In this document: piece by piece, positions 1 through 9,265 of the stretch
How the letters are laid out: each line of letters starts with the position of its first letter
Position numbering within the stretch: the stretch's first letter is position 1
Source: Acidobacteriota bacterium
GTDB taxonomy: Bacteria; Acidobacteriota; Terriglobia; Acidiferrales; UBA7541
Length of the DNA: 64,000 nucleotides
Reading direction: 5' to 3'
Assembly (NCBI GenBank): GCA_003225315.1
Contig: QHZD01000019.1
Coordinates: 1 to 64,000, forward strand
The notes under the pieces: generated by a model
What the model saw: only the letters and a program-made list of their open reading frames with translations
Told to the model about the DNA's origin: nothing
Database searches by the model: none
Made by a program: the position numbers and the translations under genes

Positions 1-2
1 TG

Positions 3-848
3 GACTCTGGTCTTGGGGCCATTCTCTATTCACTCGCCTTTTATCGGAATGACACCGCCGAAATGTCGCGGCAAGTAGCCGCTTGGTCTGGCAAACCGGA
101 CCAAGAATACCTGATGTTGGCGTTAGAGGCCGACACGGCTGCTTACTTCGGACATCTTGGAAGAGCGCGTGAGCTATCACGGCAGGCTTCAAGTTCCGCC
201 AAGCGGGCAGGGGAGAATGAAATCTCCGCGACTTACGAGGCCGTGGCTGCTTTGCGAGAAGGCCTGTTTGGCAATGCAAACCGAGCTGGACAACGGACAG
301 CGCTGGCTAAGGAACGTTCGGGTGGACCAGATAAGTATTATGGCGTAGTGCTTGCCCTAGCCTATACGGGGGACGAATCGCAGGGATTAGCTGATAATCT
401 CAATGAGAGCTTCCCCGAAAACACGGTCGTACAGTTCAATTACCTTCCTACCTTACGGGCAAAACTGGCATTAAACCATGCGAACCCGCAGCAGGCGCTT
501 GATGCTCTGGAGGTCGCTGCTCCGTATGAACTCGGGTTGCCTACTCTTTGGTTTTACAACTGGCCAAATTCATATCCGGTCTATGTGCGAGGAGAGGCCT
601 ACCTCGCGGCGCTGCGGGGCAGCGAAGCGGCGGCAGAGTTCCAGAAAATCCTTGGGCATCGTGGAATCGTGTTGAATGAACCCATTGGCGCGCTGGCTCA
701 TCTCCAACTGGGCCGCGCCTACGCGCTCCAAGGTGACGCCGCCAAGAGTCGCGCCGCGTATCAAGATTTCCTCACGTTATGGAAGGACGCTGACCCCGAC
801 ATCCCGATCTTGAAACAAGCCAAGGCGGAGTACGCGAAGCTGCAGTAG
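3..848 (+). CDS. TPR-rich protein, C-terminal part (5' end outside window)
   Basis: The frame is open from the first bases of the window, so the ATG at 63 is probably internal and the gene begins upstream. The visible 281 or so residues are alanine- and leucine-rich helical repeats, with TPR-like segments around AALRGSEAAAEFQKIL and HLQLGRAYALQGDAAKSR near the C-terminus. In Acidobacteriota such tails are common on serine/threonine kinases and on winged-helix regulators, but the N-terminal domain is not visible, so the role of the whole protein cannot be stated. No membrane segment is seen in this part. Confidence 0.7.
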   Translation, partial: DSGLGAILYSLAFYRNDTAEMSRQVAAWSGKPDQEYLMLALEADTAAYFGHLGRARELSRQASSSAKRAGENEISATYEAVAALREGLFGNANRAGQRTALAKERSGGPDKYYGVVLALAYTGDESQGLADNLNESFPENTVVQFNYLPTLRAKLALNHANPQQALDALEVAAPYELGLPTLWFYNWPNSYPVYVRGEAYLAALRGSEAAAEFQKILGHRGIVLNEPIGALAHLQLGRAYALQGDAAKSRAAYQDFLTLWKDADPDIPILKQAKAEYAKLQ

Positions 849-1154
849 CTCTGTGGACGGTTTGGAGAGTGTCAGCTTCTTGCCCTAGGTTCGCAGGACA
901 ATCGACCGACGATCATGGATAGCGAGAACAGACTTTTCACCCGGTTCACTCTGGGAAGAACCCCCTCCAACGTTCCGACATGGAATTTTGCCCCCCTCCC
1001 GGATTTCCGATAAGTGATTGATTCGATTGGACAAACTGGCATTCGTGGATGGGCCTGCCGGTGCAATGCCGAGCTAGGGCCAGCGCTCGAACTACTGTTC
1101 GTCTGCAGCGACTCCCGCGTGACTGGCGGAGAGCGGCTGGGGACTAAGCCAACG

Positions 1155-4100
1155 ATGAGAATTTGGAGGAAAAAAGCGGACACAGCACCAGGCCGACGAG
1201 GCGTCGCGCGCGCGGCCTTGGACGGCGCTCCTCGAGAAGAGCTGTTGCAGGAAGCCCTGAAGATACTCGTCCAGCAGGGGCACGCGAGCCGGATCGGTGT
1301 CTGGCTTGAGGCTGAGAAGGAAGTAGAAGCACAGAACGAGAATATCGCGGCGTTTCACGGTAGCGTTTGGGACCACGGAAACCGGGAGACCCCCCAAGAG
1401 TGGGCCCATCTTTCTGTGGAACCTCCACTGCCACACCAAGTGCTCCTACGCGGAAAAACCGTCGAACAGGATCTCTCGGCTTCTTTTCCGAACCCTATCC
1501 TTGGCCTGCTTGCAGGAGTCCGTCACGCGTTGTGGGTGCCAATCGCAAGGAAAGAACAATTGCAAGGAGTCATCCTCGTGGGGAGCTTTGCCAAGCAGCC
1601 AGCCATTTCCAGAGAAGACGTGGAATCGGTCGCCGCGGAACTCGCCTTGGCGCTCGGGCTTGAGGAGGAGCAAAGGATCGCTGAACTGCGAAAGCAGGAC
1701 CTCGGCGTCGTCCGGTATTTCTTCACAAAGCAATCATCGAATACTTCCATGGAGACGCTCCTCTGCAATCTGGTCGAGTCCTGCACCGAGGCCCCGGCAA
1801 CTGGCGAGGGGCTCGGCGCGTCATTCGCAGCGATTGGCGCCCTTCGGCATGACCGCAAAGAGGTTTCCGAAGTTTTTCCAATCGAGTTCCTCTGGCGCAG
1901 TGGAGACGAGTCCTGGACGCGTGCGATCGCGCGCGAACCCCTGGCGAGTATATGGCGGCAGGCGCTGGAGTCTCGCCGCGTCGTTGGAAGCGAGTCCCAA
2001 ACGAGTCGCGCGGCGGCTTCGGTGGTTCGAATCGTTGCCTTCCCTCTGGAGTCGGAAGGCCAGCTCATGGGAACACTGGTCGCGGGATTGCCGGGAAATG
2101 CAGTTTCTCTCTCTACGCTTGACCGCCTGGAGTTGCGCGCAGCTCTGGCAGCCTCGGCTCTTCAACAGCGAAAGCGAAAAAGAGAGGAGATGCAACCCGC
2201 GGATTGGCCGAACAACTTGCTGGAATGCATCAGCGAACCTCTCCTTCTTGTGGATGAGGCGGGAAAAATGACGGCCTGGAGCCGCGGCGCCGAGGAGTTG
2301 ATCCGTCCGGAACTGAAGACCGAACCAGCACACCCGGCAGGTATTCCTGCGAAGACTTACTTGCCCGAATTGTTCCGCGCCCAAGACCAGCCGCACATCG
2401 AAACCTGGCTGCGAGCGGGGCTCCACCCCGAAGCAGACGGGCATGGCGGTAAATACCAGCCTTTCCGCGCGAAATTGCTGACAGGTGTCGAAGTGCGATT
2501 GTCCCTGGCGGTCCCTGCCCAAGGCCAAGCCACGGTGATTTCACTCGAACCGCTAGCGGCCCGCGAATCAACGGGACAGGCAGGCAGTGCCGAAATTGAA
2601 TTGCAAAACGTCATCGAATGGCTCGAAGAAGGAGTCGTCCTCTCCGACGCTCAGGACAATATCCGTGCGATGAATACGCGGTTCGAGCAGATTGCGGGAC
2701 TTACGCCGCAAGAGTCCGCAAAAATCAAGACCTTGGAGGAATTGATCGGCCGTCTCAAGAATCAAGCGGCGGAACCGGAACGGTTCGCGGAGCAGTGGCG
2801 TGAACTGGCGCGCGGAATTGAAGGTGGCGTGCGCGAGGAGTTGCAAATGACGCATCCAGCCCCGCGTATTCTCGAAAGAGCGGCGCGGCCCGTTCTCGAT
2901 CCCGTCGGGCGTTTGCTGGGGCGCGTGGAAATTTACCGCGACCTGACCGCCCAGCGCGCTTTCCATTTGAAACTCCTGCAAACCGAGAAGCTCGCCGCGC
3001 TCGGACAACTGGTGAGCGGCATCGCGCATGAATTGAGTAATCCGCTGACCGGCATTCTCGGTTATGCCCAACGCATTCTGGCGCGCCAGGATTTGCCCGG
3101 GCGGACCGAGGAAGTGCGCCAGATTTATCAGGAAGCGGAGCGCGCCAGTAGCATCCTCCGTCAGTTGCTTTTGAACGCCAGGGAAACGCTTCCGGAGCGG
3201 CGTTTGGTATCCCTGAATCAAATCGTGCACCGCGTCATGGATCTCCAGCGTTTCAGCCTCGCTGCGGAAAAAATCCGTGTGCAGGTTGATCTGGATCCCG
3301 CCCTTCCTTTGGTGCAGGGAGATCCCGGCAACCTCCAGCAGGTGTTGATGAATCTGGTGGGCAACGCGCGGCAAGCCATCGAACAGCACGGCAAGGCCGG
3401 AGTAATCCAGTTGCGGACAAAAAGAATCGGCGAGCGGCGCGTGTTGCTGGAAGTTGCGGACAATGGCCCTGGAGTGCCGCAAGCCATTCTCGCGCGGATC
3501 TTCGATCCTTTTTTCACCACCAAACCCGCCGGCGTGGGCACTGGCCTGGGACTGGCCATTGTGTTGAGCGTGGTGCGCGAACATGGCGGAAAAGTGAACG
3601 TCTTGAGCCCGCCTCAGGGCGGCGCGGTTTTCCAAATCGAATTGCCGGTGGCCGCGGAAACAGCGCAGGACGACACGCTCGCTTCACCATTCCCCGGCTG
3701 GAAGAAATTGCTCCCCGAAGCTGAGGAAATCGTAGTCCGAGGGAAAAACTCTGCGCCCGAACACGAACGCGGAAATGGCGCGCGCGTGCTCGTTGTAGAA
3801 GACGAGCCGACCGTGGCCCGCCTGATCGCCGACGTGCTCGAAGACGAGGGCATGCGCGTGGAAATCCTGATGGACGGACGCGAAGCTCTGGACCGCGCTT
3901 CGCGGCAAACTTTTGACCTGGTGATTTGCGACATGAAAATGCCGGAGCTCGACGGGCAACATTTTTACAAATCACTCGAGCGTTCGGGAAATCCATTGCG
4001 AAAACGGTTCCTGTTCGTGACCGGCGACGTCATCGCCGCGCACACGCGGGAGTTTCTAGAGCGCAATAAGCTTCCGCACGTCGCCAAACCGTTCCGTGTG

Positions 4101-4202
4101 GAAGAGCTGACGGAAAAAGTTCACGGTGTGCTGGGAACCACAGCGCACCGGCAAGCGCCGCCTGCGCGGGCGGCCAGAAAAACTCTAGCGAGAAATGGAT
4201 AA
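1155..4202 (+). CDS. Hybrid sensor histidine kinase / response regulator with GAF and PAS domains
   Basis: About 1015 residues. The order is a GAF-like region, a second GAF-like region, two PAS-like regions, a HisKA dimerisation domain with the phospho-acceptor in [16 protein letters not shown], an ATPase domain with the N box ([10 protein letters not shown]), G1 box (DNGPGVP), F box (DPFFTT) and G2 box (GTGLGLAI), and a C-terminal receiver (VLVVEDEP, acceptor Asp in [11 protein letters not shown]). No membrane span is seen, so a cytoplasmic sensor is likely. The frame opens at a GTG at 1014, but the ATG at 1155 begins just before the recognisable domains and is preferred. It overlaps the next gene by 8 bases. 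The input signal is unknown. Confidence 0.9.
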   Translation: MRIWRKKADTAPGRRGVARAALDGAPREELLQEALKILVQQGHASRIGVWLEAEKEVEAQNENIAAFHGSVWDHGNRETPQEWAHLSVEPPLPHQVLLRGKTVEQDLSASFPNPILGLLAGVRHALWVPIARKEQLQGVILVGSFAKQPAISREDVESVAAELALALGLEEEQRIAELRKQDLGVVRYFFTKQSSNTSMETLLCNLVESCTEAPATGEGLGASFAAIGALRHDRKEVSEVFPIEFLWRSGDESWTRAIAREPLASIWRQALESRRVVGSESQTSRAAASVVRIVAFPLESEGQLMGTLVAGLPGNAVSLSTLDRLELRAALAASALQQRKRKREEMQPADWPNNLLECISEPLLLVDEAGKMTAWSRGAEELIRPELKTEPAHPAGIPAKTYLPELFRAQDQPHIETWLRAGLHPEADGHGGKYQPFRAKLLTGVEVRLSLAVPAQGQATVISLEPLAARESTGQAGSAEIELQNVIEWLEEGVVLSDAQDNIRAMNTRFEQIAGLTPQESAKIKTLEELIGRLKNQAAEPERFAEQWRELARGIEGGVREELQMTHPAPRILERAARPVLDPVGRLLGRVEIYRDLTAQRAFHLKLLQTEKLAALGQLVSGIAHELSNPLTGILGYAQRILARQDLPGRTEEVRQIYQEAERASSILRQLLLNARETLPERRLVSLNQIVHRVMDLQRFSLAAEKIRVQVDLDPALPLVQGDPGNLQQVLMNLVGNARQAIEQHGKAGVIQLRTKRIGERRVLLEVADNGPGVPQAILARIFDPFFTTKPAGVGTGLGLAIVLSVVREHGGKVNVLSPPQGGAVFQIELPVAAETAQDDTLASPFPGWKKLLPEAEEIVVRGKNSAPEHERGNGARVLVVEDEPTVARLIADVLEDEGMRVEILMDGREALDRASRQTFDLVICDMKMPELDGQHFYKSLERSGNPLRKRFLFVTGDVIAAHTREFLERNKLPHVAKPFRVEELTEKVHGVLGTTAHRQAPPARAARKTLARNG

Positions 4203-4878
4203 AGCCATGGGCAACAAGGAACAAACGATACTGGTGGTGAGCGACGATTCGGCGTTGTGCGCGGCGGCGCGCCGGGAGTTCGAGGCCAATATCACGGGGC
4301 TCCGCGTGGCGTCGGTGACGAGTGTTGCCGCGGCGCGGCGAATCCTCAAGGATGATGCGCCGGCAGTGATTTTGCTGGAAGAGGCAGCGGTCGCGCCCGA
4401 GGCCGACGGGCGGCGAGGGATCGTGCCACGGCTTGACACCGTGGTGACTTCGCTGGCGGTGTACGCGCCGGTGGTCGTGATCGGGGCGGCGGAGCGGCGC
4501 ACGGAGCTTTCGGCGCTCATCGATGCAGGCGCCGCCGATTACGTGACGCGCGACGGAGGATACCTGCCGTCGGCGCTGGGATTGATTCGCAACCGCTTGC
4601 ACCAGGCGCGAACTGTGACGCAAAGCGCGCGCCAGCCGTTGGCGCAAGTGGAAGAGGATTTTGGCGAAGTGCTGCGCCACGAGCTGAACAATCCCTTGAC
4701 CGGAATTCTTGGGAATGCGGAACTGCTGCTGGTGGAGGTCCACCGGAAAAATGACGGCAAAATGCCGCGCGGCGGAGAACAACGCCTGGAAACCATTGCC
4801 GCGCTGGCGGTGCGTTTGCGCGAAACCGTCCGCCGCCTGAGCCAGGAGTGGGAAGCGCGGCAGCACGCCGCGCACTGA
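4195..4878 (+). CDS. Degenerate receiver fused to an orphan HisKA-like phosphotransfer domain
   Basis: 227 residues, starting inside the last codons of the hybrid kinase gene, so the two are probably translationally coupled. The first 120 or so residues have a receiver-like fold pattern (ILVVSDDSALCAAARREF) with an atypical acceptor region. Residues from about 155 carry an H-box, [20 protein letters not shown], very like that of the neighbouring kinase, but no N, G1 or G2 boxes follow, so there is no ATPase domain. It could act as a phosphotransfer partner or a dimerisation competitor for the upstream kinase. This role is inferred from domain content and position only. Confidence 0.75.
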   Translation: MDKAMGNKEQTILVVSDDSALCAAARREFEANITGLRVASVTSVAAARRILKDDAPAVILLEEAAVAPEADGRRGIVPRLDTVVTSLAVYAPVVVIGAAERRTELSALIDAGAADYVTRDGGYLPSALGLIRNRLHQARTVTQSARQPLAQVEEDFGEVLRHELNNPLTGILGNAELLLVEVHRKNDGKMPRGGEQRLETIAALAVRLRETVRRLSQEWEARQHAAH

Positions 4879-4900
4879 GCGGAGACGAGCCGAAATTGAA

Positions 4901-5896
4901 CTAGCGCGCACGGGAGTTCTCCGCAAAGAAGGAAAGGACGCGGCGGCGGAATTCTTCAGGGAAGAAGCCGTAGGCAGCGGTGTGGAACGCGCCGGGCACG
5001 ATCCAAAGTTGTTTGGGGCCGCGCGCGGCGGCGTAAATCATTTCCGAATGGCGACAGGGAAGCGCTTCATCCTTCTCATCGCAGATGAGCAGGACAGGAA
5101 ACGCGCGCGAGGCCACGGCTTTCACCGGCGAAGCTTCCGCGACCGGAAAACCCGCGAGTTTTTCTCCGCGATAGAGCAGCGTCCAGCCAAAAGGCGCGAG
5201 GAGCGTTTTGCCGAGCCAGGGATATTTTCGCAGGCCGGCGTAGTCGTAAGACGCTTCGCGCATATTGGCGAAAGAGGCTTCGGCAACGACGGCTTCGATG
5301 CGCGGATCGGCGGCCGCGGATTGCAGGACGATTCCCGCGCCCATGGATTCGCCGAGAGCGAAGATGTGGAAAGAAGCAGGGGCAGAAGGTTTGAACCCGG
5401 GCAAGTGGAGGGGGTCGCTCATTTGCACGGAGACGTACCTGTCGATCTCGAAAGCAAGCAGGGCGTCGATGATGGCGCGGGTGTCAGTGCGTTCGAGCCA
5501 GCCGTAAGTGGCGATAGGGCCCCCGCTGGCGCCGTGAGATCGGGCGTCCATCATGACGATGCTGTAGCCGGCGCGCAGCAGAAACTCCGATTGGCTAACG
5601 ACTCCGATACGGTTGTCGGCGACGCCGTGAAAAAGCAGAACCCAGCTTCCATTGGGATTCTTCGGGCGGAGTTTCCAGCCTCGAAGAAGCGTTCCGTCCG
5701 TGGCGCGAACGTCGAAATCCTCGCGCGTTGAACCGGTGGCCGCGAAGGAGGCGTCGGCTTCGCGAACCAGGTCGGGAGTCAGCTCGCGGCGGATAGGATG
5801 GAGAAACGCCGGCGCGGAGAGCCATCCGGCAACCGCGGCGAGCAGCGGCGGAAGGAGCAACAGAATCAGAGCAATGCGGATCAGCCGGCGACGCAT
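4901..5896 (-). CDS. Membrane-anchored alpha/beta hydrolase
   Basis: 331 residues from the ATG at 5896, which follows a GGAAA motif. A longer open frame to 6124 exists but runs into low-complexity intergenic repeats. An N-terminal hydrophobic segment (RIALILLLLPPLLAAVAGWL) predicts a membrane anchor. The body is an alpha/beta hydrolase: the oxyanion-region motif LLFHGVADNR, the nucleophile elbow LGESMGAG, a late acid (ICDEKDEALP) and a His in GAFHTAAYG. This resembles the YfhR/BEM46-like group of peptidases and esterases. The substrate is unknown. It converges on the small receiver/HisKA gene and shares no obvious operon. Confidence 0.85.
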   Translation of the reverse strand: MRRRLIRIALILLLLPPLLAAVAGWLSAPAFLHPIRRELTPDLVREADASFAATGSTREDFDVRATDGTLLRGWKLRPKNPNGSWVLLFHGVADNRIGVVSQSEFLLRAGYSIVMMDARSHGASGGPIATYGWLERTDTRAIIDALLAFEIDRYVSVQMSDPLHLPGFKPSAPASFHIFALGESMGAGIVLQSAAADPRIEAVVAEASFANMREASYDYAGLRKYPWLGKTLLAPFGWTLLYRGEKLAGFPVAEASPVKAVASRAFPVLLICDEKDEALPCRHSEMIYAAARGPKQLWIVPGAFHTAAYGFFPEEFRRRVLSFFAENSRAR

Positions 5897-6106
5897 AAGT
5901 TTCCAAAGATACGAGAAATCGCCTGTTGCCGTTCGTACAATCGTTGCCTGCGAATTCCTCGTCTTGACGCTCGGTACGACAGGTTGCGCAGGGGGAGTCT
6001 GGTCAATCGTAACCGAAACCCCCACCCCCATAACCGAGACCCCCACCCCGCCTTTTTTGTAAGTGTTGCATCTAAAGAACTTAGCTGGAGCATAAGTCTT
6101 TTGTTT

Positions 6107-6140
6107 GCAACATTTACGGGGCAAGGTCCGTAAATGTTGC
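6107..6140. repeat. Inverted repeat, 13-bp perfect arms
   Basis: GCAACATTTACGG (6107-6119) and CCGTAAATGTTGC (6128-6140) are exact reverse complements around an 8-base loop. A diverged TGTTGCA-(T/G)-TAAAG half-unit is also found at about 6063-6080 beside a similar one at 6135-6150, so the element looks composite. No T-run follows on either strand, so a terminator is unlikely. Confidence 0.75.
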
Positions 6141-6389
6141 AGTTAAAGGAGTTAAAGCGAGACGGCAGGTTGGGCGCTGAGAGGGCCCTCCCTCCCACGT
6201 TCTGTAAAAGGTTGACACTGCAGGGTTTAGAGGGTGGGGGTCGGCAAAAGGATAGAGAGCAAAGGAGTTAGGGACGTAGCGAAGAACAAGATCGGATTTT
6301 ATACAGAGTCCGCCCCGGCCTGGACGGGGTAGACTCCGGGCACAGAGATCCAGAGGAGCGGAGGGTGCCGGAGCTGGGCAGTAGGAAAA

Positions 6390-6407
6390 GCGGTGGCAAG
6401 CCACCGC
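6390..6407. repeat. Hairpin within a probable dispersed intergenic repeat
   Basis: GCGGTGGC and GCCACCGC flank a two-base loop. The surrounding 6270-6440 block contains further short GC-rich palindromic pieces and no gene. That it is dispersed in related genomes is inferred and needs a genome-wide search. Confidence 0.5.
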
Positions 6408-6828
6408 ACTCCACAGACGGGGATGGATCGTCGAGTTCAAAGTTTATGGTAGCACGATAGTAAACGCTTTTCAAGGATAACTTGTTAGTGATTCGAATGG
6501 ACGTGGCGATTTGACACAGTAGGGTTCAAGTTGGCGGAGGGAAAGGGTTTGCGGGAGACGTGGCATTCGAAAGAATTGTGGAAATCTGTGGAAAGAATCA
6601 AAAAGACTTCGCGTTGCGTCTGGTAGGTTGCCCTGGATGCGCCGGAAGCGTTTCAGTCACGACATTGACTTGCAGTTCTGACGGGTCCGGGTCCGGCTGA
6701 TCCCTCACCCATAAGAACAGAATTTCTAGTGTGCTCTTGGACCTGTAGCTTGGGCTGCGTCGATTGGCCGCGGGCTACGGCAGTGCTGATACAGGCGATG
6801 TATGCAACAAAAGCAAAGAGAACCAGCT

Positions 6829-7209
6829 TCATGACTGGCCCACGGCAGGAATGGCGGGACCGAACTCATAACCACAAAATCGACATTTCCTTGCGTCGGC
6901 CAAAACCATCTCCGCGCAATCGGGACACTTTTTTTGAGCGGGTGTCGGAACGGCGTGGAGGATTGGCGGCGTAGGTGCGAATTGTGGAAGATCGATGAAG
7001 TCGCCAGTAACGGGTACGGGCTGCGGGATATTGTCCTTGCTAACGGCCCAAACCAGTGCCACAACCCACCCAACCAGTGTCCATCCCAAGAAGATGTTTA
7101 GCAGGCCGATAGCAAGAGAATTCTGTTTTCCTCTCGCAGACGAAACGATGTAAGGGATGAAATAAATAAAGAGGCCGAATATCAGGACAATCGCGACAGT
7201 GCCGTCCAT
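6829..7209 (-). CDS. Superinfection-immunity-like membrane protein with zinc ribbon
   Basis: 126 residues. Two hydrophobic segments (about residues 5-25 and 33-57) match the small Imm_superinfect family, including the motif LLNIFLGWTLVGWVVALVWA. The C-terminus carries a zinc ribbon, CPDCAEMVLADARKCRFCGY, with two CxxC pairs. In phage T4 the Imm protein blocks DNA entry of superinfecting phage, but the family is widespread in bacterial chromosomes and its function there is generally untested. It stands alone between two gene-poor stretches. Confidence 0.8.
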   Translation of the reverse strand: MDGTVAIVLIFGLFIYFIPYIVSSARGKQNSLAIGLLNIFLGWTLVGWVVALVWAVSKDNIPQPVPVTGDFIDLPQFAPTPPILHAVPTPAQKKCPDCAEMVLADARKCRFCGYEFGPAIPAVGQS

Positions 7210-7399
7210 GAAATCCTCCCAACCAATTCTGTGCGGGAATCATATCGCCTGTGGACGTTCACAGCAAGTTACGGGGAGGGTGTTGGGATCGAGGACGCCG
7301 AAGGCGTTCTTCGGCTTGGCTCGAGACAACTTTTGAGCGGTTGATGGGAGATTTGCGGACGGGTGGCGCGCCGCGATCGGCGGAGTCATGCGCCGCCCA

Positions 7400-7437
7400 T
7401 CCAAAAACCGAATGGCCAGCGCATGACTCCACCGATG
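7400..7437. repeat. Direct repeat copy 1
   Basis: The 38 bases beginning TCCAAAAACCGAATGGCCAG recur 150 bases downstream with two or three differences. The minus-strand reading gives a similar peptide in both copies (IGG-MRWPF-FW), which could be coincidence or a relic of a repeated coding element. Confidence 0.6.
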
Positions 7438-7549
7438 CGCCCCGCTTGTGGGAGTCGGGAAAGAGTGGGAAGGCATGGAAAGAGAAAATTGAAATAGTGG
7501 CTGAGGGCGAAGGACGGAAAAGGGCTTTGGTGGTGGAGACTGAGACCAT

Positions 7550-7587
7550 TCCAAAAACGGAATGGCCAGCGCATGGCTCCACCGATG
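7550..7587. repeat. Direct repeat copy 2
   Basis: Second copy of the 38-base motif (TCCAAAAACGGAATGGCCAG...), offset by exactly 150 bases from copy 1. Confidence 0.6.
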
Positions 7588-7776
7588 GACACCGCTTGGT
7601 GGAATCGAGGAAGCCGGACGAAACTAGAAGGCAGAAACTAGAAAACAGAATGCAGAAAGTGAAAGCGAGATGGGACAGAAGAGAAAGGCAAGATAGCGAC
7701 CTGAAGTCGCTGACGGTCGGTGGGCTAGGCGACTCTGCGGGCGGGTTTTTCGACGAGTTGCTTCAGCCTAGTCCGT

Positions 7777-8889
7777 TTACTGTTGCTTCCTGCCAACGCC
7801 GAATTGATTGCCGGCACGAGTTACTTTGCCGTTTTCGATCACCAGTTCAAGCAGTTTTTCGCTCTGCACCTGGCGGCCGGTTTCGTCCTGTAGCGCCGCC
7901 ACAATCTTCTTGGTCCGCACATCAATGATCTCGCCCGTTGAAGAATATCCGAATCGCCCATCCATGCTGAAGCTAACCCAACTCACACAGTCCCGGACCT
8001 TGATGCTAGTGACTTGCTTCGGCGGCATCACCGTTGCATCGAACACGTGTATGGCGTTGTTCGCACAGTCCGCGAGCCAAAGTTCCTTCTCATCAGGAGT
8101 CAAAGCGATTCCATGACTCGGGCATGCGTGACGCTTGACCGGACCCTGGGAGTAGCCAGAAACCTCCACACGGTATAGCTTCTTGCCTGTCCGCAGATCA
8201 CCTACCTCGAAGCCCAGCAAGCCATTGATGTTGACGAAAACCAGGGTGTTGCTCCAATTAACCGTAAACGGACGGATCATATTATCGAATGGGCCCACTT
8301 CGCTTGCGATCTGGTGCGTTCTCGCATCCGCCACAGAAAGAACAGGAGACCTCAGGCTTGCCAAGTAGACGCGCTCACCGTCCGACGAATAAATCGTATT
8401 GTGCGAACCGGGCTTTGCGTCGATCTTTGCAATCACGTCCCCGGTCATCGCATTCACGACGTGCCATGCCGTTCCTTCGAGTTGCGGAACATACAAGGTT
8501 TTGCCGTCAGGCGAAATTGCCATGCGGTCGCATCCGCCTTCGTAAGTTTTGTCCCAGATCTCCTTGCCACTGAGAGCGTCGATGGCGATCATGCGATTCA
8601 GGGATGTAACGTAGACCCTGCCAGTCGCCGCGCTTGCGGCGATGCCCTTGACGTTTTCCGGCGTCGCACCATCCGGAACGCTCCAGGTTTTTATGCGGCG
8701 GACAAACTTATATCCCTTGTCCACGTCGAAAACGAGGATACCGACGCCGCCATGTTCCACGTAATTGCGGACACCCGGACTGGCTACGTATAGAAGATGT
8801 TGCTCTGCCCCTGCGCGCGTCGGAACAGGGGACATCGAGAGAGAGAACGATGCCAGAAGGATCAGCGCGGGAAAGGTAAATTTTTTCAT
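7777..8889 (-). CDS. Secreted YVTN-type beta-propeller protein
   Basis: 370 residues from the ATG at 8889, chosen because it begins a clear signal peptide (KKFTFPALILLASFSLSMS, cleavage near TRAGA). The open frame upstream to 9159 has no homology-like content. The mature part has repeated propeller blades of the YVTN/PQQ-like kind (LLYVASPG, GRVYVTSLN, AISPDGKTLYVPQ, ALTPDEKELWLADCANN). Such proteins are abundant in Acidobacteriota and are exported. A binding or structural role is likely but no ligand can be named. Confidence 0.85.
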   Translation of the reverse strand: MKKFTFPALILLASFSLSMSPVPTRAGAEQHLLYVASPGVRNYVEHGGVGILVFDVDKGYKFVRRIKTWSVPDGATPENVKGIAASAATGRVYVTSLNRMIAIDALSGKEIWDKTYEGGCDRMAISPDGKTLYVPQLEGTAWHVVNAMTGDVIAKIDAKPGSHNTIYSSDGERVYLASLRSPVLSVADARTHQIASEVGPFDNMIRPFTVNWSNTLVFVNINGLLGFEVGDLRTGKKLYRVEVSGYSQGPVKRHACPSHGIALTPDEKELWLADCANNAIHVFDATVMPPKQVTSIKVRDCVSWVSFSMDGRFGYSSTGEIIDVRTKKIVAALQDETGRQVQSEKLLELVIENGKVTRAGNQFGVGRKQQ

Positions 8890-8963
8890 TTTCGCTCTAA
8901 ACTCGGACTGCCCGTTGGACTCCGAGTGGGCAGCGGACACAGATGATATACCTTTTTTTGGAA

Positions 8964-9191
8964 TTACTTTGAAGTTGTGAGGAGTTTGGCAGCGGGGGAA
9001 GAGGCGCGCTGCTCGGAGCGGCGTTCTTGTTCGACGTGCTGAGTGCAGTCGGCGATTTCGTCGTCGAGAGCCTTGATTTCGCGGGCGAGTGAGAGGTTTT
9101 GCGGATCCTTGGTGTAGGCAGCGAAGAGGGAATTCCTCCTGGTTCTCAAAGTGTCGCACTTTTTCTTCCAGACACCGGCGGTAGCAACCAT
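8964..9191 (-). CDS. Small hypothetical protein, charged helical
   Basis: 75 residues from the ATG at 9191, which is preceded by GAGGTC at suitable spacing. The frame remains open to 9341, but the extension is arginine-rich and unlike protein. The sequence is strongly helical and charged (AREIKALDDEIADCTQHVEQERRSEQR), consistent with a short coiled coil. It has no recognisable family. It lies downstream of the NatAB operon, on the same strand, after a 74-base gap. Confidence 0.5.
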   Translation of the reverse strand: MVATAGVWKKKCDTLRTRRNSLFAAYTKDPQNLSLAREIKALDDEIADCTQHVEQERRSEQRASSPAAKLLTTSK

Positions 9192-9265
9192 GGGTATGAC
9201 CTCGGAGCTAGTGTGCGCCTTTTTAGAGTTTGCGGATAGGGGCATTAAAAGGGTGTGTCTACAAG

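Larger units (their letters stand above)
5897..6828. other. Long intergenic stretch with repeats, no convincing gene
   Basis: No plausible coding region is seen. It holds a tandem-like C-rich repeat near 6010-6050 (ACCC/CCCAC units), a 13-bp inverted repeat at 6107-6140, a hairpin at 6390-6407 and a block around 6270-6440 whose minus-strand translation reads like a recurring spurious peptide (VECGGLPPLF). The density of small repeats suggests mobile or dispersed intergenic elements. Confidence 0.6.
7210..7776. other. Intergenic stretch with a duplicated 38-bp motif
   Basis: An open frame on the plus strand (7251-7928) covers this region, but it has no recognisable motif and runs antisense into the next gene, so it is not accepted. 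The region contains the direct repeat pair at 7400 and 7550 and purine-rich low-complexity sequence at 7610-7690. Confidence 0.5.

Noticed and set aside
2568-3635. 355-codon open frame on the minus strand within the hybrid kinase gene
   Set aside because: It is antisense to clear HisKA and ATPase domains and has no recognisable motif; GC-rich codon bias keeps the opposite frame open.
7400-7587. CRISPR array
   Set aside because: Only two copies, 150 bases apart, with no further repeats and no cas genes anywhere in the window.
7251-7928. 225-codon plus-strand open frame
   Set aside because: Covers repeats and runs antisense into the propeller gene; no protein-like features.
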